Shown here in pieces: positions 24,459-32,454 of a DNA stretch of 33,108 nucleotides (positions within the stretch are counted from its first letter, which is position 1; each line of letters opens with the position of its first letter). The notes below the pieces were generated by a model. It was given only the letters and a program-made list of their open reading frames with translations, made no database searches and was not told the DNA's origin. The stretch spans positions 1 through 33,108 of the forward strand of contig NZ_JAELTJ010000060.1 of assembly GCF_016428805.1 (NCBI RefSeq), read 5' to 3'. Source of the DNA: Achromobacter sp. ASV32 (GTDB lineage: Bacteria > Pseudomonadota > Gammaproteobacteria > Burkholderiales > Burkholderiaceae_B). The translations under genes were made by a program, and so were the position numbers.

Positions 24459-24465
24459 AGGCGCC

Positions 24466-25359
24466 ATGCACTTCGATCTTGCCGACCTACGCCTGTTCAT
24501 CCATATCGCCGAATCCCCCAGCCTGACCCAGGCCGCCAAGCGGGCGCATCTGTCGCTGGCCGCGGTCAGCGTGCGGATCAAGGCACTGGAGAACCAGCTC
24601 AATACCCGCCTGTTGTACCGCGACAGCCGTGGCGTGGAAATCACCCCGGCCGGCCAGCGGCTGCTGCAGCACGCCCGGGTCATCATGCGCCAGGTGGACC
24701 ACCTGAAGCACGACTTCCAGGAGCAGGCCGACGGCGACGCGGGCCATATCCGCATCTTCGCCAACACCACCGCGGTCACGGAATTCATGCCGGACATCCT
24801 GGCGCATTTCCTGTCGGGCCACCCCGGCGTCACGGTGGACCTGCAGGAACGCCTGACGCGCGACATCGTGCGCGGCGTGCTGGATGGCACCACCGACCTG
24901 GGCATCGTGGCCGGTCCGGTCGACGCGCCCGAGCTGCAGGCCATTCACTTCAGCACCGACCGCCTGGTGCTGGTGGTGCCCAATGGCCATCCGCTGCAGG
25001 ACCCCGGCAAGGTCAAGCTGGCCGATGCCGTGCGCTATCCCTTCATCACCATGCACGAAGGCTCGACCCTGGTGGCGTTTCTGCGCGACCAGTTGGAGCG
25101 CATCGGCCAGCGCCTGCCGCAGCGCATCCAGCTCTACAGCTTCGATTCGATCTGCCGCATGGTGCAGGCGGGTGTCGGTGTGGGCGTCATCCCCGATTCG
25201 GCGGCGCGCCGCTATGGCGCCGAAATGAAGCTGCGCGTGGTGGAGCTGGACGAACCCTGGGTGGTGCGCGAACGCAAGCTGCTGGTGCGCGACATCGATG
25301 CCCTGCCCGGCTGTGCGCGCGAACTGATCGAACAGATCAGGCAGCCCGCGGCCGACTGA
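24466..25359 (+). CDS. LysR-family regulator of the C5-dicarboxylate operon
   Basis: A 297-residue LysR-type regulator. The HTH (LADLRLFIHIAESPSLTQAA, then RAHLSLAAVSVRIKALENQL) occupies residues 5-50. The effector domain begins near residue 95 with GHIRIFANTTAVTEFMPDIL, followed by the conserved TDLGIVAGPVDAPEL and the C-terminal VQAGVGVGVIPDSAARRY. The ATG at 24466 fits the family; a frame from 24415 would add 17 residues in front of the HTH. Divergent placement from the hydratase gene, with a perfect dyad between them, points to control of that operon, as RipR/ItcR-type LysR proteins do for itaconate genes in Pseudomonas. The inducer is inferred only. Confidence 0.9.
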   Translation: MHFDLADLRLFIHIAESPSLTQAAKRAHLSLAAVSVRIKALENQLNTRLLYRDSRGVEITPAGQRLLQHARVIMRQVDHLKHDFQEQADGDAGHIRIFANTTAVTEFMPDILAHFLSGHPGVTVDLQERLTRDIVRGVLDGTTDLGIVAGPVDAPELQAIHFSTDRLVLVVPNGHPLQDPGKVKLADAVRYPFITMHEGSTLVAFLRDQLERIGQRLPQRIQLYSFDSICRMVQAGVGVGVIPDSAARRYGAEMKLRVVELDEPWVVRERKLLVRDIDALPGCARELIEQIRQPAAD

Positions 25360-25421
25360 GCGGCCCCGGCCCGCCCCGGGAGGCGGCGAACCGCGCCCGT
25401 CACGCGTCGTGCGGCGCAAGC

Positions 25422-25451
25422 CTCCAGGCCCCCGAGGCCGGGGGCCTGGAG
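25422..25451. terminator. GC-rich hairpin between convergent genes
   Basis: CTCCAGGCCCCC (25422-25433) pairs perfectly with GGGGGCCTGGAG (25440-25451) around a six-base loop, ending five bases before the stop of the isomerase gene. There is no T run on either strand, so it is a pause or RNA-stabilising hairpin, or a factor-dependent terminator, rather than a classic intrinsic one. Confidence 0.5.
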
Positions 25452-25455
25452 CCGC

Positions 25456-26256
25456 CTAGCGTCCGGTGAAAGCCGGCGCGCGCTTCTCGGCGAACGCCCG
25501 CATGCCTTCCAGATAATCGCCGGTGTAGCCCAGCTCGCGCTGCAACGCGCATTCCAGATCGAACTGCTGCGCCAGCGTGTTGCCGCTGGAGGCGTGCAAG
25601 GCCGCCTTGGTGGCCGCGTAAGCGCGGGTAGGGCCGGCCGCCAGCCGGGCACGGACGTCCGCCAACGTAGCCTCCAGCGCTACGTCCGGCACCACGCGCC
25701 AGATCAGGCCCCAGGCCTCGGCCTGGCGCGCGCTGACGGCCTCGCCGAACAGGGCGGCGCCCATGGCCCGGGCCGAGCCGACCAGGCGCGGCAGGAACCA
25801 GGTGCCGCCGGCATCCGGCAGCAGGCCGATCTTGCTGAACGCCTGGATGAAACGGGCCGACTCCACCGCGAACACCACGTCGCAGGCCAGCACCAGGCTG
25901 GCGCCGGCGCCCGCCGCGACGCCGTTCATGACGCACACCACAGGTGCCGGCAGCGCCCGCAGCCGCATGATCAGCGGTCTGTACAGCTTTTCCAGGTTCT
26001 CGCTCAGATCGCGGCGCGAACCGTCCTCTGCCGGTTTGCGTTCCCCCAGGTCCTGGCCAGCGCAGAAACCGCGGCCGGCGCCGGTCAGGATCACGCCGCG
26101 CAATCCGGCGTGCGCCTCCAGCGTGTCCAGCGCCCGTGCCAGTTCGGCGTGCATGACGGCGGTGAAGCTGTTCAGGCGCTCTGGGCGGTTGAGCGTGATG
26201 ACGCCGACGCCCTGCTCCAGGGTGAACGCGATCTGGGTGTATACAGCGGTGCTCAT
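25456..26256 (-). CDS. Enoyl-CoA hydratase/isomerase family protein (PaaG-like)
   Basis: A 266-residue crotonase-fold protein. The oxyanion-hole segments are GAGRGFCAGQDLG (59-71) and NGVAAGAGASLVLACD (111-126). The two glutamates used for hydration in classic enoyl-CoA hydratase are not there: the first position falls in GAGAS, the second is Asp148 in LLPDAGG. A single Asp with this N-terminal motif is the pattern of PaaG-type isomerases, so an isomerase is more likely than a hydratase. GGAGGAAC (complement of about 26261-26268) precedes the ATG at 26256, which overlaps the stop of the dehydrogenase gene (ATGA). It is the last gene of the minus-strand operon. Substrate unknown. Confidence 0.87.
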   Translation of the reverse strand: MSTAVYTQIAFTLEQGVGVITLNRPERLNSFTAVMHAELARALDTLEAHAGLRGVILTGAGRGFCAGQDLGERKPAEDGSRRDLSENLEKLYRPLIMRLRALPAPVVCVMNGVAAGAGASLVLACDVVFAVESARFIQAFSKIGLLPDAGGTWFLPRLVGSARAMGAALFGEAVSARQAEAWGLIWRVVPDVALEATLADVRARLAAGPTRAYAATKAALHASSGNTLAQQFDLECALQRELGYTGDYLEGMRAFAEKRAPAFTGR

Positions 26257-27365
26257 GCCAGTTCCTCCAGCACGGCCAGCTGCTCGGCGCTGTCACCCAG
26301 CAGCAGATCCGCGACCGTCAGGCGCTTGAAGTAGTCGCCCACCTCCAGCTCGTCCGTCATGCCCATGCCGCCGTGCAACTGCACCGCCAGTTGCGCGACC
26401 AGCCGCCCCGTGCGCGCGACCTCCAGCTTGGCCGAGGCCAGCATGCGGCGGCGCTGGGCCGCGTCCGGCTCGCTCAGCGCGGCCGCCGCCACGTAGGCCA
26501 TCGACAACGCCAGTTCCTTGGCCACCAGCATTTCCGCCAGGCGGTGCTGCAAGGCCTGGAACGAGGCCAGCGGCTGGCCGAATTGCTGGCGCGTCTTCAG
26601 ATAGTCCACCGTGATCTCGAGCAAGCGTTCCATGGCGCCGGCCGCGTGGGCGCACAGCGCCGCAGTGCCCCATTGCAGCGCTTGCGCCAGCGCGGCGTCG
26701 GCCTCGGGGCCCTGCGCCAGCAGCGCGTCCGCCGGCAGCGCGACGCCGCTGAAATCCAGCCGGGCGCAGCGCGCCCCATCCAGCGTCGGCGTGTCCAGCA
26801 CCCGCACGCCGGCGGCGTCCGCCGGCACGGCCAGCAGCAGGGCCGCACCGTCCTCGCCCCGCGCGCTGACCAGCCAGGCATGCGCGGCCGCGCCGTGCCA
26901 CACCAGGTGCTTGGCGCCGTCCAGCCGCCAGCCCGCGCCGCTGCGCGCCGCCCGGCAGGTTTCCGGTGCCGCCTGATAGCGGCGTCCCGGCTCCTGCCAG
27001 GCCACGCTCACCACCCGTTCACCCGAGGCGATGGCGGGCAGCCATTGGCGCCGCGCCGCGCCGCCGCAGGCATCGATCAGCGCGGCGCCCATCACCGCGC
27101 TGGCAATGACCGGCTCGGCCACCAGTCCGCGGCCCAATTCCAGATGCACGGGCAGCAGGCTGGCCGGCACTTCGCCGAACCCGCCGGCGTCCTGCGCGAT
27201 GGTCAGGCCCAGCACGCCCAGGTCCGCCAGCGCGCGCCAGGCGTCGGCATCGAGCCGGCCGCTGGCTTCGCGAGCGCGGCGCTGCGGCCGGGTCCATGCC
27301 TGGTCCACCAGGCGGCGCAGGCTGTCGGCCAGCATGCGCTGTTCTTCGGAATAGAGAAAGTCCAT
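26253..27365 (-). CDS. Acyl-CoA dehydrogenase, subunit-type without usual catalytic Glu
   Basis: A 370-residue acyl-CoA dehydrogenase-fold flavoprotein. It begins MDFLYSEEQRMLADSLRRLV and has ALADLGVLGLTIAQDAGGFG in the N-terminal helical domain. The C-terminal helical domain holds YLKTRQQFGQPLASFQALQHRLAEM and AVQLHGGMGMTDELEVGDYFKR. After that the family normally has an aromatic-Glu-Gly-Thr segment with the catalytic base; here the sequence is LLLGDS. It therefore looks like the non-catalytic or atypical half of a two-subunit dehydrogenase, as in alpha2beta2 steroid side-chain enzymes and the PimC/PimD pair. It follows the larger dehydrogenase by 32 bases and overlaps the isomerase gene. 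The partner assignment is inferred. Confidence 0.88.
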   Translation of the reverse strand: MDFLYSEEQRMLADSLRRLVDQAWTRPQRRAREASGRLDADAWRALADLGVLGLTIAQDAGGFGEVPASLLPVHLELGRGLVAEPVIASAVMGAALIDACGGAARRQWLPAIASGERVVSVAWQEPGRRYQAAPETCRAARSGAGWRLDGAKHLVWHGAAAHAWLVSARGEDGAALLLAVPADAAGVRVLDTPTLDGARCARLDFSGVALPADALLAQGPEADAALAQALQWGTAALCAHAAGAMERLLEITVDYLKTRQQFGQPLASFQALQHRLAEMLVAKELALSMAYVAAAALSEPDAAQRRRMLASAKLEVARTGRLVAQLAVQLHGGMGMTDELEVGDYFKRLTVADLLLGDSAEQLAVLEELA

Positions 27366-27397
27366 GCGTCGTGTTCCCAGTCGTGAAGCGATGAGGC

Positions 27398-28588
27398 CTA
27401 CAGGCCCAGCACCAGGCGGGCGATGATGCCCTTCTGCACTTCGGTGGTGCCGCCGTAGATCGAGGTCTTGCGCATATCGGCGTAACCCGCGCCAGCGGCC
27501 GCGGCCATCTCGGGGCCGGGGCCGTGGAACTCGGCATCGGCCCACATCCAGGCAGGGTCGTAGGGCCACGCGTCCGGCCCGGCGACCTCCATCTGCAACA
27601 TTGCCAGGTCCTGCTGGATCTCGGAGCCGCGGATCTTGAGCACGGAGGCTTCCGGCCCCGGCGTGCCGTCGTTGCTGGAGGCCACCCGCAGCAGCAGCAT
27701 TTCCAGCGCCATGATGTCGACCTCGATGCGCGAGATGCGGTCGCGCATGCGGCTGTCGGCCAGCAAGGGCTTGCCACGGGACGTGGCCTTGGCGGCCATG
27801 CTCTTCAGGATGTCGAGTTCGCGATGGCAATGGCCCAGGCCGGCGATGCCGGTACGCTCGTGGCCCAGCAGGTATTTGGCGTAGGTCCAGCCGTGGTTTT
27901 CCTCGCCCACCAGGTTTTCCCCAGGTACCCGCACGTTTTCCAGCCACACCTCGTTGACGTCGTGACCGCCATCGAGCGTGCGGATGGGGCGCACCGTCAC
28001 GCCCGGCACGCGCATGTCCAGCAACAGCATCGAGATGCCGCGCTGGGCGCGCGCGCCGGGGTCGGTGCGCACCAGGCAGAACATCCAGTCGGCGTACTGC
28101 GCCAGCGTGGTCCAGGTCTTCTGGCCGTTGACGACATAAGCGTCGCCGTCGCGCACCGCGCGGGTCTTGAGCGAGGCCAGGTCCGACCCCGACCCCGGCT
28201 CGGAATAGCCCTGGCACCACCAGTCTTGCACCCGGGGCATGCGCGGCAGGAAGCGGGCCTGCTGCGCGGCGCTGCCGTACTTCATCAGCACCGGGCCGAT
28301 CATGGACAGGCCGAATGGCAGCAGGCGCGGCGCGCCGGCCTTGAAGCATTCCACTTCGAAGATCAGGCGCTGCAACGCGTTCCAGCCGGTGCCGCCGTGC
28401 TCGACCGGCCAATTCGGCGCGCCCCAGCCCTGGTCCGCCAGGATGTTGTGCCAGCGAACGTAGTCGTCGCGCTCCAGGCGCTGATGCCGGCGTACCTTGT
28501 CGCGGATGTCCGCCGGCAAGCGCGCCGCGGCAAACGCGCGCACGGTTTCGCGGAACTGGCGCGCTTCCGGCGTCCAAGTCAGATTCAT
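27398..28588 (-). CDS. Acyl-CoA dehydrogenase, larger subunit (PimC-like)
   Basis: A 396-residue acyl-CoA dehydrogenase that would introduce a 2,3-double bond in an acyl-CoA, passing electrons to ETF. N-terminal domain: WGAPNWPVEHGGTGWNAL. Middle beta domain: QGYSEPGSGSDLASLKTRA and GQKTWTTLAQYADWMFCLVRTD, the FAD and substrate motifs. C-terminal domain ends SIYGGTTEVQKGIIARLVLGL, with Gly where many relatives have the catalytic Glu, so the base must lie elsewhere. Its first residues MNLTWTPEARQFRETVRAF and its length are like the large subunit of pimeloyl-CoA dehydrogenase. A near-perfect Shine-Dalgarno sequence AAAGGAGGT (complement of 28594-28602) is five bases before the ATG. It is the first gene of its operon. 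Confidence 0.9.
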   Translation of the reverse strand: MNLTWTPEARQFRETVRAFAAARLPADIRDKVRRHQRLERDDYVRWHNILADQGWGAPNWPVEHGGTGWNALQRLIFEVECFKAGAPRLLPFGLSMIGPVLMKYGSAAQQARFLPRMPRVQDWWCQGYSEPGSGSDLASLKTRAVRDGDAYVVNGQKTWTTLAQYADWMFCLVRTDPGARAQRGISMLLLDMRVPGVTVRPIRTLDGGHDVNEVWLENVRVPGENLVGEENHGWTYAKYLLGHERTGIAGLGHCHRELDILKSMAAKATSRGKPLLADSRMRDRISRIEVDIMALEMLLLRVASSNDGTPGPEASVLKIRGSEIQQDLAMLQMEVAGPDAWPYDPAWMWADAEFHGPGPEMAAAAGAGYADMRKTSIYGGTTEVQKGIIARLVLGL

Positions 28589-28832
28589 GGCCTACCTCCT
28601 TTGCCGGCTATCTAGCCATGGCCCCGCAAGCCAGACAATCTGCGGTTGCCGAAGGCCGGCTTCTGCCGCGGTGTAGGGGACCAGACGCCGCATGGGCACC
28701 CGCGGCATGGGCGCCGCCGCCGTGGCGGCCCGGCACTACAGGCGGACAAAAGGCCTGCTTCAGCAATGAAGAATGGCAAGCGCCCGCGCCAGCCCCGACA
28801 CTGGCGGCTCGTCAATCCGGAATCTCCACGCA

Positions 28833-29234
28833 ATGACCGCTACCGCCATGAGCGACGCCGCGACCGGCGTCGACGCGCAGTACCGCCAGGCGCTGGACCA
28901 GGGCCGCTTCCTGCTCCAGCACTGCGGCGCCTGTGCCCGCGCCGTGTTCTATCCCCGCATGCTGTGCCCGCATTGCGGCGCCGACCGACTGTCCTGGACG
29001 ACGCCCGACGGGCGCGGCACGGTTTACGCCACCACGGTGGTCAGGCGCAAGCCCGAGGCGGGCGGCGACTACAACGTGGCGCTGATCGACCTGGCCGAAG
29101 GGGTGCGCCTGATGAGCCGGGTGGAGGGCATCGCGCCCGATGCCGTGCGCATCGGCATGGCCGTGCGGGCCCAGGTGGCGGTAACGGCAGGCCGTGGCCT
29201 GGTGGTGTTCGTTCCCAACCAGGAGGCGCCATGA
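28833..29234 (+). CDS. DUF35 OB-fold/zinc-ribbon acyl-CoA-associated protein
   Basis: A 133-residue protein of the DUF35 (ChsH2-C/YlbJ-like) family: an N-terminal helix, a rubredoxin-like zinc ribbon CGACARAVFYPRMLCPHCG with two CxxC pairs, then an OB fold with RGTVYATTVVRRKP and YNVALIDLAEGVRLMSRV. Such proteins bind to and are needed by thiolase-like enzymes. The stop overlaps the ATG of the thiolase-like gene (ATGA), which fits a complex. The start is uncertain: 28833 or 28848, neither with a clear ribosome binding site; 28833 is used here. It is the first gene of the plus-strand operon, with 244 bases to the divergent dehydrogenase operon. Confidence 0.85.
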   Translation: MTATAMSDAATGVDAQYRQALDQGRFLLQHCGACARAVFYPRMLCPHCGADRLSWTTPDGRGTVYATTVVRRKPEAGGDYNVALIDLAEGVRLMSRVEGIAPDAVRIGMAVRAQVAVTAGRGLVVFVPNQEAP

Positions 29235-30403
29235 CGCTGAACGATTTGCGCGGCGCCGTGGCCGTCGCCGGGGTCGGCCATGCCGGCCTGGGCCAGGCCA
29301 ACGGCTATACCGAAATGGAAATTCTGGTGCAGGCGGCGCAGCGCGCCGTGGCCGACGCGGGCCTGACCATGCAGGACATCGACGGCCTGTGCACCGCCAG
29401 TGTGGCCGCGCCGATGTGGGCAATGCCGGTCATCGAACACCTGGGCATCCGCCCCACGTTCATCGACAGCACCATGCTGGGCGGCTCCAGTTTCGTGGCG
29501 CACCTGCTGCCCGCGCTGCACGCACTGGCATCGGGGCAATGCAATGCGGTGCTGGTCTGCTACGGCAGCACCCAGCGCACCTCGACACTGAGCCGCGCCG
29601 AGATCGGCCGGGTGCGCAAGCAGTTCGATCCGCAGCCCTATGAAACGCCCTACGACCCGCTGAGTCCGCTGTCGTCGTACGCGCTGGCCGCCGCCCGCCA
29701 CATGCACCAGTACGGCACCCGCCGCGAACATCTGGCGCAGGTCGCCCTGGCCGCCAATCAGTGGGCCCAGCTCAACCCCGAAGCCCAGTTGCGCGAACCG
29801 GCCACGCTGGAACAGATCCTGGCCGCGCGCATGGTGTCGGACCCCTTGAGCGTGCGCGACTGCTGCCTGGTCACCGATGGCGCCGGCGCCTACGTACTGG
29901 TGCGCGCCGAGCGCGCCCGCGACCTGCCGCGTCCGCCGGTCTACGTGCTGGGCAACGCCACCGCCGTCTGGAACCGCCAGATCTCGTCCATGGAGGACCT
30001 GACCGTGACCGCGGCCACTGAATCCGGCCGCCGCGCCTACGCCATGGCAGGGGTGGCGCCGCGCGACATCGACGTGGTGCAGCTATACGACGCCTTCACC
30101 ATCAACACGCTGCTGTTCCTGGAAGACCTGGGCTTTTGCGCCAAGGGCGAAAGCAAGGATTTCATCGCGGACGGCGCCATCGCGCCGGGCGGGCGGCTGC
30201 CGGTCAACACCAACGGCGGTGGCCTGTGCTGTGTGCATCCGGGCATGTACGGCGTCTTCATCATGATCGAGGCCGTGCGCCAATTGCGCGGCGAGGCCGG
30301 CGCGCGCCAAGTGGCCAACGCAGACCTCGCGCTGGTGCATGGCAACGGCGGCACGCTGTCCAGCCAATCCACCGCCATCCTGGGTACCGCCGCCACGTTG
30401 TAG
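29231..30403 (+). CDS. Thiolase-fold protein (SCP2/Ltp2-like) without the usual nucleophilic Cys
   Basis: A 390-residue thiolase-superfamily protein of the lipid-transfer (SCP-x) branch. Ribosome binding site AGGAGG (29221-29226) precedes the ATG. Landmarks are MEILVQAAQRAVADAGLTMQDIDGL (29-53), the loop TMLGGSSFVAHLLPALHAL (81-99), ALAAARHMHQYGTRREHLA, YDAFTINTLLFLEDLGFC (286-303), NTNGGGLCCVHPGMYG and VHGNGGTLS. In the loop where thiolases have the nucleophilic Cys the sequence has GGSS, so thiolysis by the normal route is unlikely. The YDAFT and HPGMYG tyrosines (Tyr286, Tyr340) resemble the place of those used by Ltp2-type retro-aldolases. Paired with DUF35, it is a candidate aldolase for a beta-hydroxyacyl-CoA. 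That activity is inferred. Confidence 0.88.
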   Translation: MTLNDLRGAVAVAGVGHAGLGQANGYTEMEILVQAAQRAVADAGLTMQDIDGLCTASVAAPMWAMPVIEHLGIRPTFIDSTMLGGSSFVAHLLPALHALASGQCNAVLVCYGSTQRTSTLSRAEIGRVRKQFDPQPYETPYDPLSPLSSYALAAARHMHQYGTRREHLAQVALAANQWAQLNPEAQLREPATLEQILAARMVSDPLSVRDCCLVTDGAGAYVLVRAERARDLPRPPVYVLGNATAVWNRQISSMEDLTVTAATESGRRAYAMAGVAPRDIDVVQLYDAFTINTLLFLEDLGFCAKGESKDFIADGAIAPGGRLPVNTNGGGLCCVHPGMYGVFIMIEAVRQLRGEAGARQVANADLALVHGNGGTLSSQSTAILGTAATL

Positions 30404-30481
30404 CCGCTGAAACAAAGGCCGGCGCAGGCTCGGACACTTCGTTCCGCTCCGCGACCGGCTTGTCGACAAGGAGACAAGCGC

Positions 30482-31459
30482 GTGAACCTCAGACAACTGT
30501 TCGCCACGGCTGCGGCCGTGGCCGCCCTGGCCACCGGCGCGACCGCCACCGCCGACACCGCCTACCCCGACCGGCCGATTCGCCTGCTGGTGGGTTACGC
30601 GCCGGGCGGCCCGGTGGACACCACCGCGCGCGTCTTCGCCAAGTACCTGGGCGACAAGCTCGGCCAGGCCGTGGTGGTGGAAAACCGCGCCGGCGCCAGC
30701 GGCATGATCGCGTCTGACGCCACCGCCAAGGCGCCGCCCGACGGCTACCTGCTGGGCTTTGCCGCCAGCCCCACGCTGACCATGTCGCCGCTGGTCCAAC
30801 GCAGCACGCTGTTCGATCCGCGCAAGGACTTCTCGCTGATCGGCCTGGTGGTGGATTACGCCAACGTGCTGCTGATCGGCCCGCAGGCGCCGGCCAAGAG
30901 CGTGGGCGAACTGGTCGACTACGCCCGCGCTCATCCCGACGCGGTGTCGTTCGGCTCCGCCGGCATCGGCGCCTCCAACCACCTGTCGGCCGAACTGCTG
31001 AAGAAGCAGGCCGGCGTGCCGATGCTGCATGTGCCCTATCGCGGCAATTCGCCAGCGATGATGGACGTGGTCAGCGGCAAGATCACGTTCATGTTCGACA
31101 TCACGAGCACGGCGATCCCGTTCATCAAGAGCGGCAAGGCGCGCGCGCTGGCCGTGACGTCGCGCACGCGCAACCCCGAGCTGCCCGACGTCCCGACGAT
31201 GATCGAGGCGGGCATGAAGGACTACGAGGTGGTGGGCTGGTACGCGCTGGTAGGCCCCAGGAAGCTGCCGGACCCGGTCCGCGCCCGCCTGACCCGCGCG
31301 CTGACGGAAGTCTCGCAAGATCCCGCTTTCCGCCGCGCGATGACGGATGGCGGCTACACCATCAACACGGGCGACGCGGCCGCGCTGCAAAGCCGCATCG
31401 ACCGCGAATACGCGCTGTGGGCCGACGTGATCCAAAGCGCGAACATCCAGGCCAATTAA
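30482..31459 (+). CDS. Bug-family (TctC-like) periplasmic solute receptor
   Basis: A 325-residue periplasmic binding protein of the Bug family. The GTG at 30482 is chosen because AAGGAG (30468-30473) is eight bases before it. The signal peptide is MNLRQLFATAAAVAALATGA with cleavage near ATADTAYP. The mature protein begins YPDRPIRLLVGYAPGGPVDTTARV, the family block, then VENRAGASGMIAS and the HVPYRGNSPAMMDVV segment. It lies between the thiolase-like and monooxygenase genes in the same direction, so it may import the compound that the cluster degrades. No membrane components are adjacent. Ligand unknown. Confidence 0.93.
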   Translation: MNLRQLFATAAAVAALATGATATADTAYPDRPIRLLVGYAPGGPVDTTARVFAKYLGDKLGQAVVVENRAGASGMIASDATAKAPPDGYLLGFAASPTLTMSPLVQRSTLFDPRKDFSLIGLVVDYANVLLIGPQAPAKSVGELVDYARAHPDAVSFGSAGIGASNHLSAELLKKQAGVPMLHVPYRGNSPAMMDVVSGKITFMFDITSTAIPFIKSGKARALAVTSRTRNPELPDVPTMIEAGMKDYEVVGWYALVGPRKLPDPVRARLTRALTEVSQDPAFRRAMTDGGYTINTGDAAALQSRIDREYALWADVIQSANIQAN

Positions 31460-31482
31460 GGCCGTCGACCCGGAGCCTGCCT

Positions 31483-32454
31483 ATGCGCCCAGCCCCCGCC
31501 TTGCGCCAGCAAACCCGATTGCCCATCATCGGCGCCCCCATGTTCCTGGTCTCGGGCCCGGAACTGGTGGCCGCGCAATGCGGCGCCGGCATCATCGGCA
31601 CGTTCCCGTCGCTGAACGCGCGTCCGCAGGAACAGCTGCACGAGTGGATCACGCGCATCGAAACCCGTCTGACCGCGGTACGCCGCGCCGCCCCCGGCGC
31701 TCGGGTGGCGCCCTACGGGGTAAACCTGATCGTCCACCCCAGCAACGCCCGCTGGCAAGGCGACCTGGCCATCTGCGCGGAGCGCCAGGTCCCTTTACTG
31801 ATCACGTCACTGCATCCGCCCGAAACCGTGGTCCGCACCGCTCACGCGTACGGCGGCCAGGTCTACCACGACGTCACAACCGTCCGCCACGCCAAGCGCG
31901 CGCTGGACGCTGGCGTCGACGGCCTGATCCTGGTGGCCGCAGGCGCCGGCGGCCACGCAGGCCAACTGAACCCGATCGCCCTGGTCAACGAAATCCGCGC
32001 GTTCTACGACGGTCCCCTGGCCCTGTCAGGCTGCATCAGCCACGGCAAGGACATTCTGGCCGCGGAAGCCCTGGGCTGCGATTTCGCCTATATGGGCACC
32101 CGCTTCATCGCGACAAAAGAGTCACTCGCAAACGAAACCTACCGGGAAATGGTCCTAAGCGCGCAAGCCGCAGACGTGCTCTACACCCCCTATTTCTCAG
32201 GTGTCCCCGCCAACTACCTGACCCCCAGCATCCAGGCCGCGGGCCTGAACCCCGAAGACATAAAAGACCAAATCAAAAGCCAAGCCCCACCCCCCAACCT
32301 AGACAAATCCACCCGCCCCACCCCATGGAAAGACATATGGAGCGCTGGCCAAGGCGTAGGATCCAGCCAAGAGGTGCTGGCCGTTGAAGACCTTGTGGCA
32401 CTCCTGGAGGCAGAGTACCGAGAGGCAAAGAGAGCGCTGCTTCGTAACGGTTGA
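31483..32454 (+). CDS. Nitronate monooxygenase / 2-nitropropane dioxygenase-like flavoprotein
   Basis: A 323-residue FMN-dependent TIM-barrel enzyme of the nitronate monooxygenase family, which also contains enoyl-reductase- and quinone-reductase-like members. It opens with LPIIGAPMFLVSGPELVAAQCGAGIIGTFPSLNARP (13-48). The central motif is LILVAAGAGGHAGQLNPIAL, with His158 at the place of the family's catalytic His, then ALSGCISHGKDILAAEALGCDFAYMGTRFIAT for the FMN phosphate. The ATG at 31483 has GGAG seven bases upstream (31472-31475). Its last 250 bases are unusually rich in A- and C-ending codons (see findings). It is likely the last gene of the plus-strand cluster. Natural substrate unclear. 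Confidence 0.88.
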   Translation: MRPAPALRQQTRLPIIGAPMFLVSGPELVAAQCGAGIIGTFPSLNARPQEQLHEWITRIETRLTAVRRAAPGARVAPYGVNLIVHPSNARWQGDLAICAERQVPLLITSLHPPETVVRTAHAYGGQVYHDVTTVRHAKRALDAGVDGLILVAAGAGGHAGQLNPIALVNEIRAFYDGPLALSGCISHGKDILAAEALGCDFAYMGTRFIATKESLANETYREMVLSAQAADVLYTPYFSGVPANYLTPSIQAAGLNPEDIKDQIKSQAPPPNLDKSTRPTPWKDIWSAGQGVGSSQEVLAVEDLVALLEAEYREAKRALLRNG

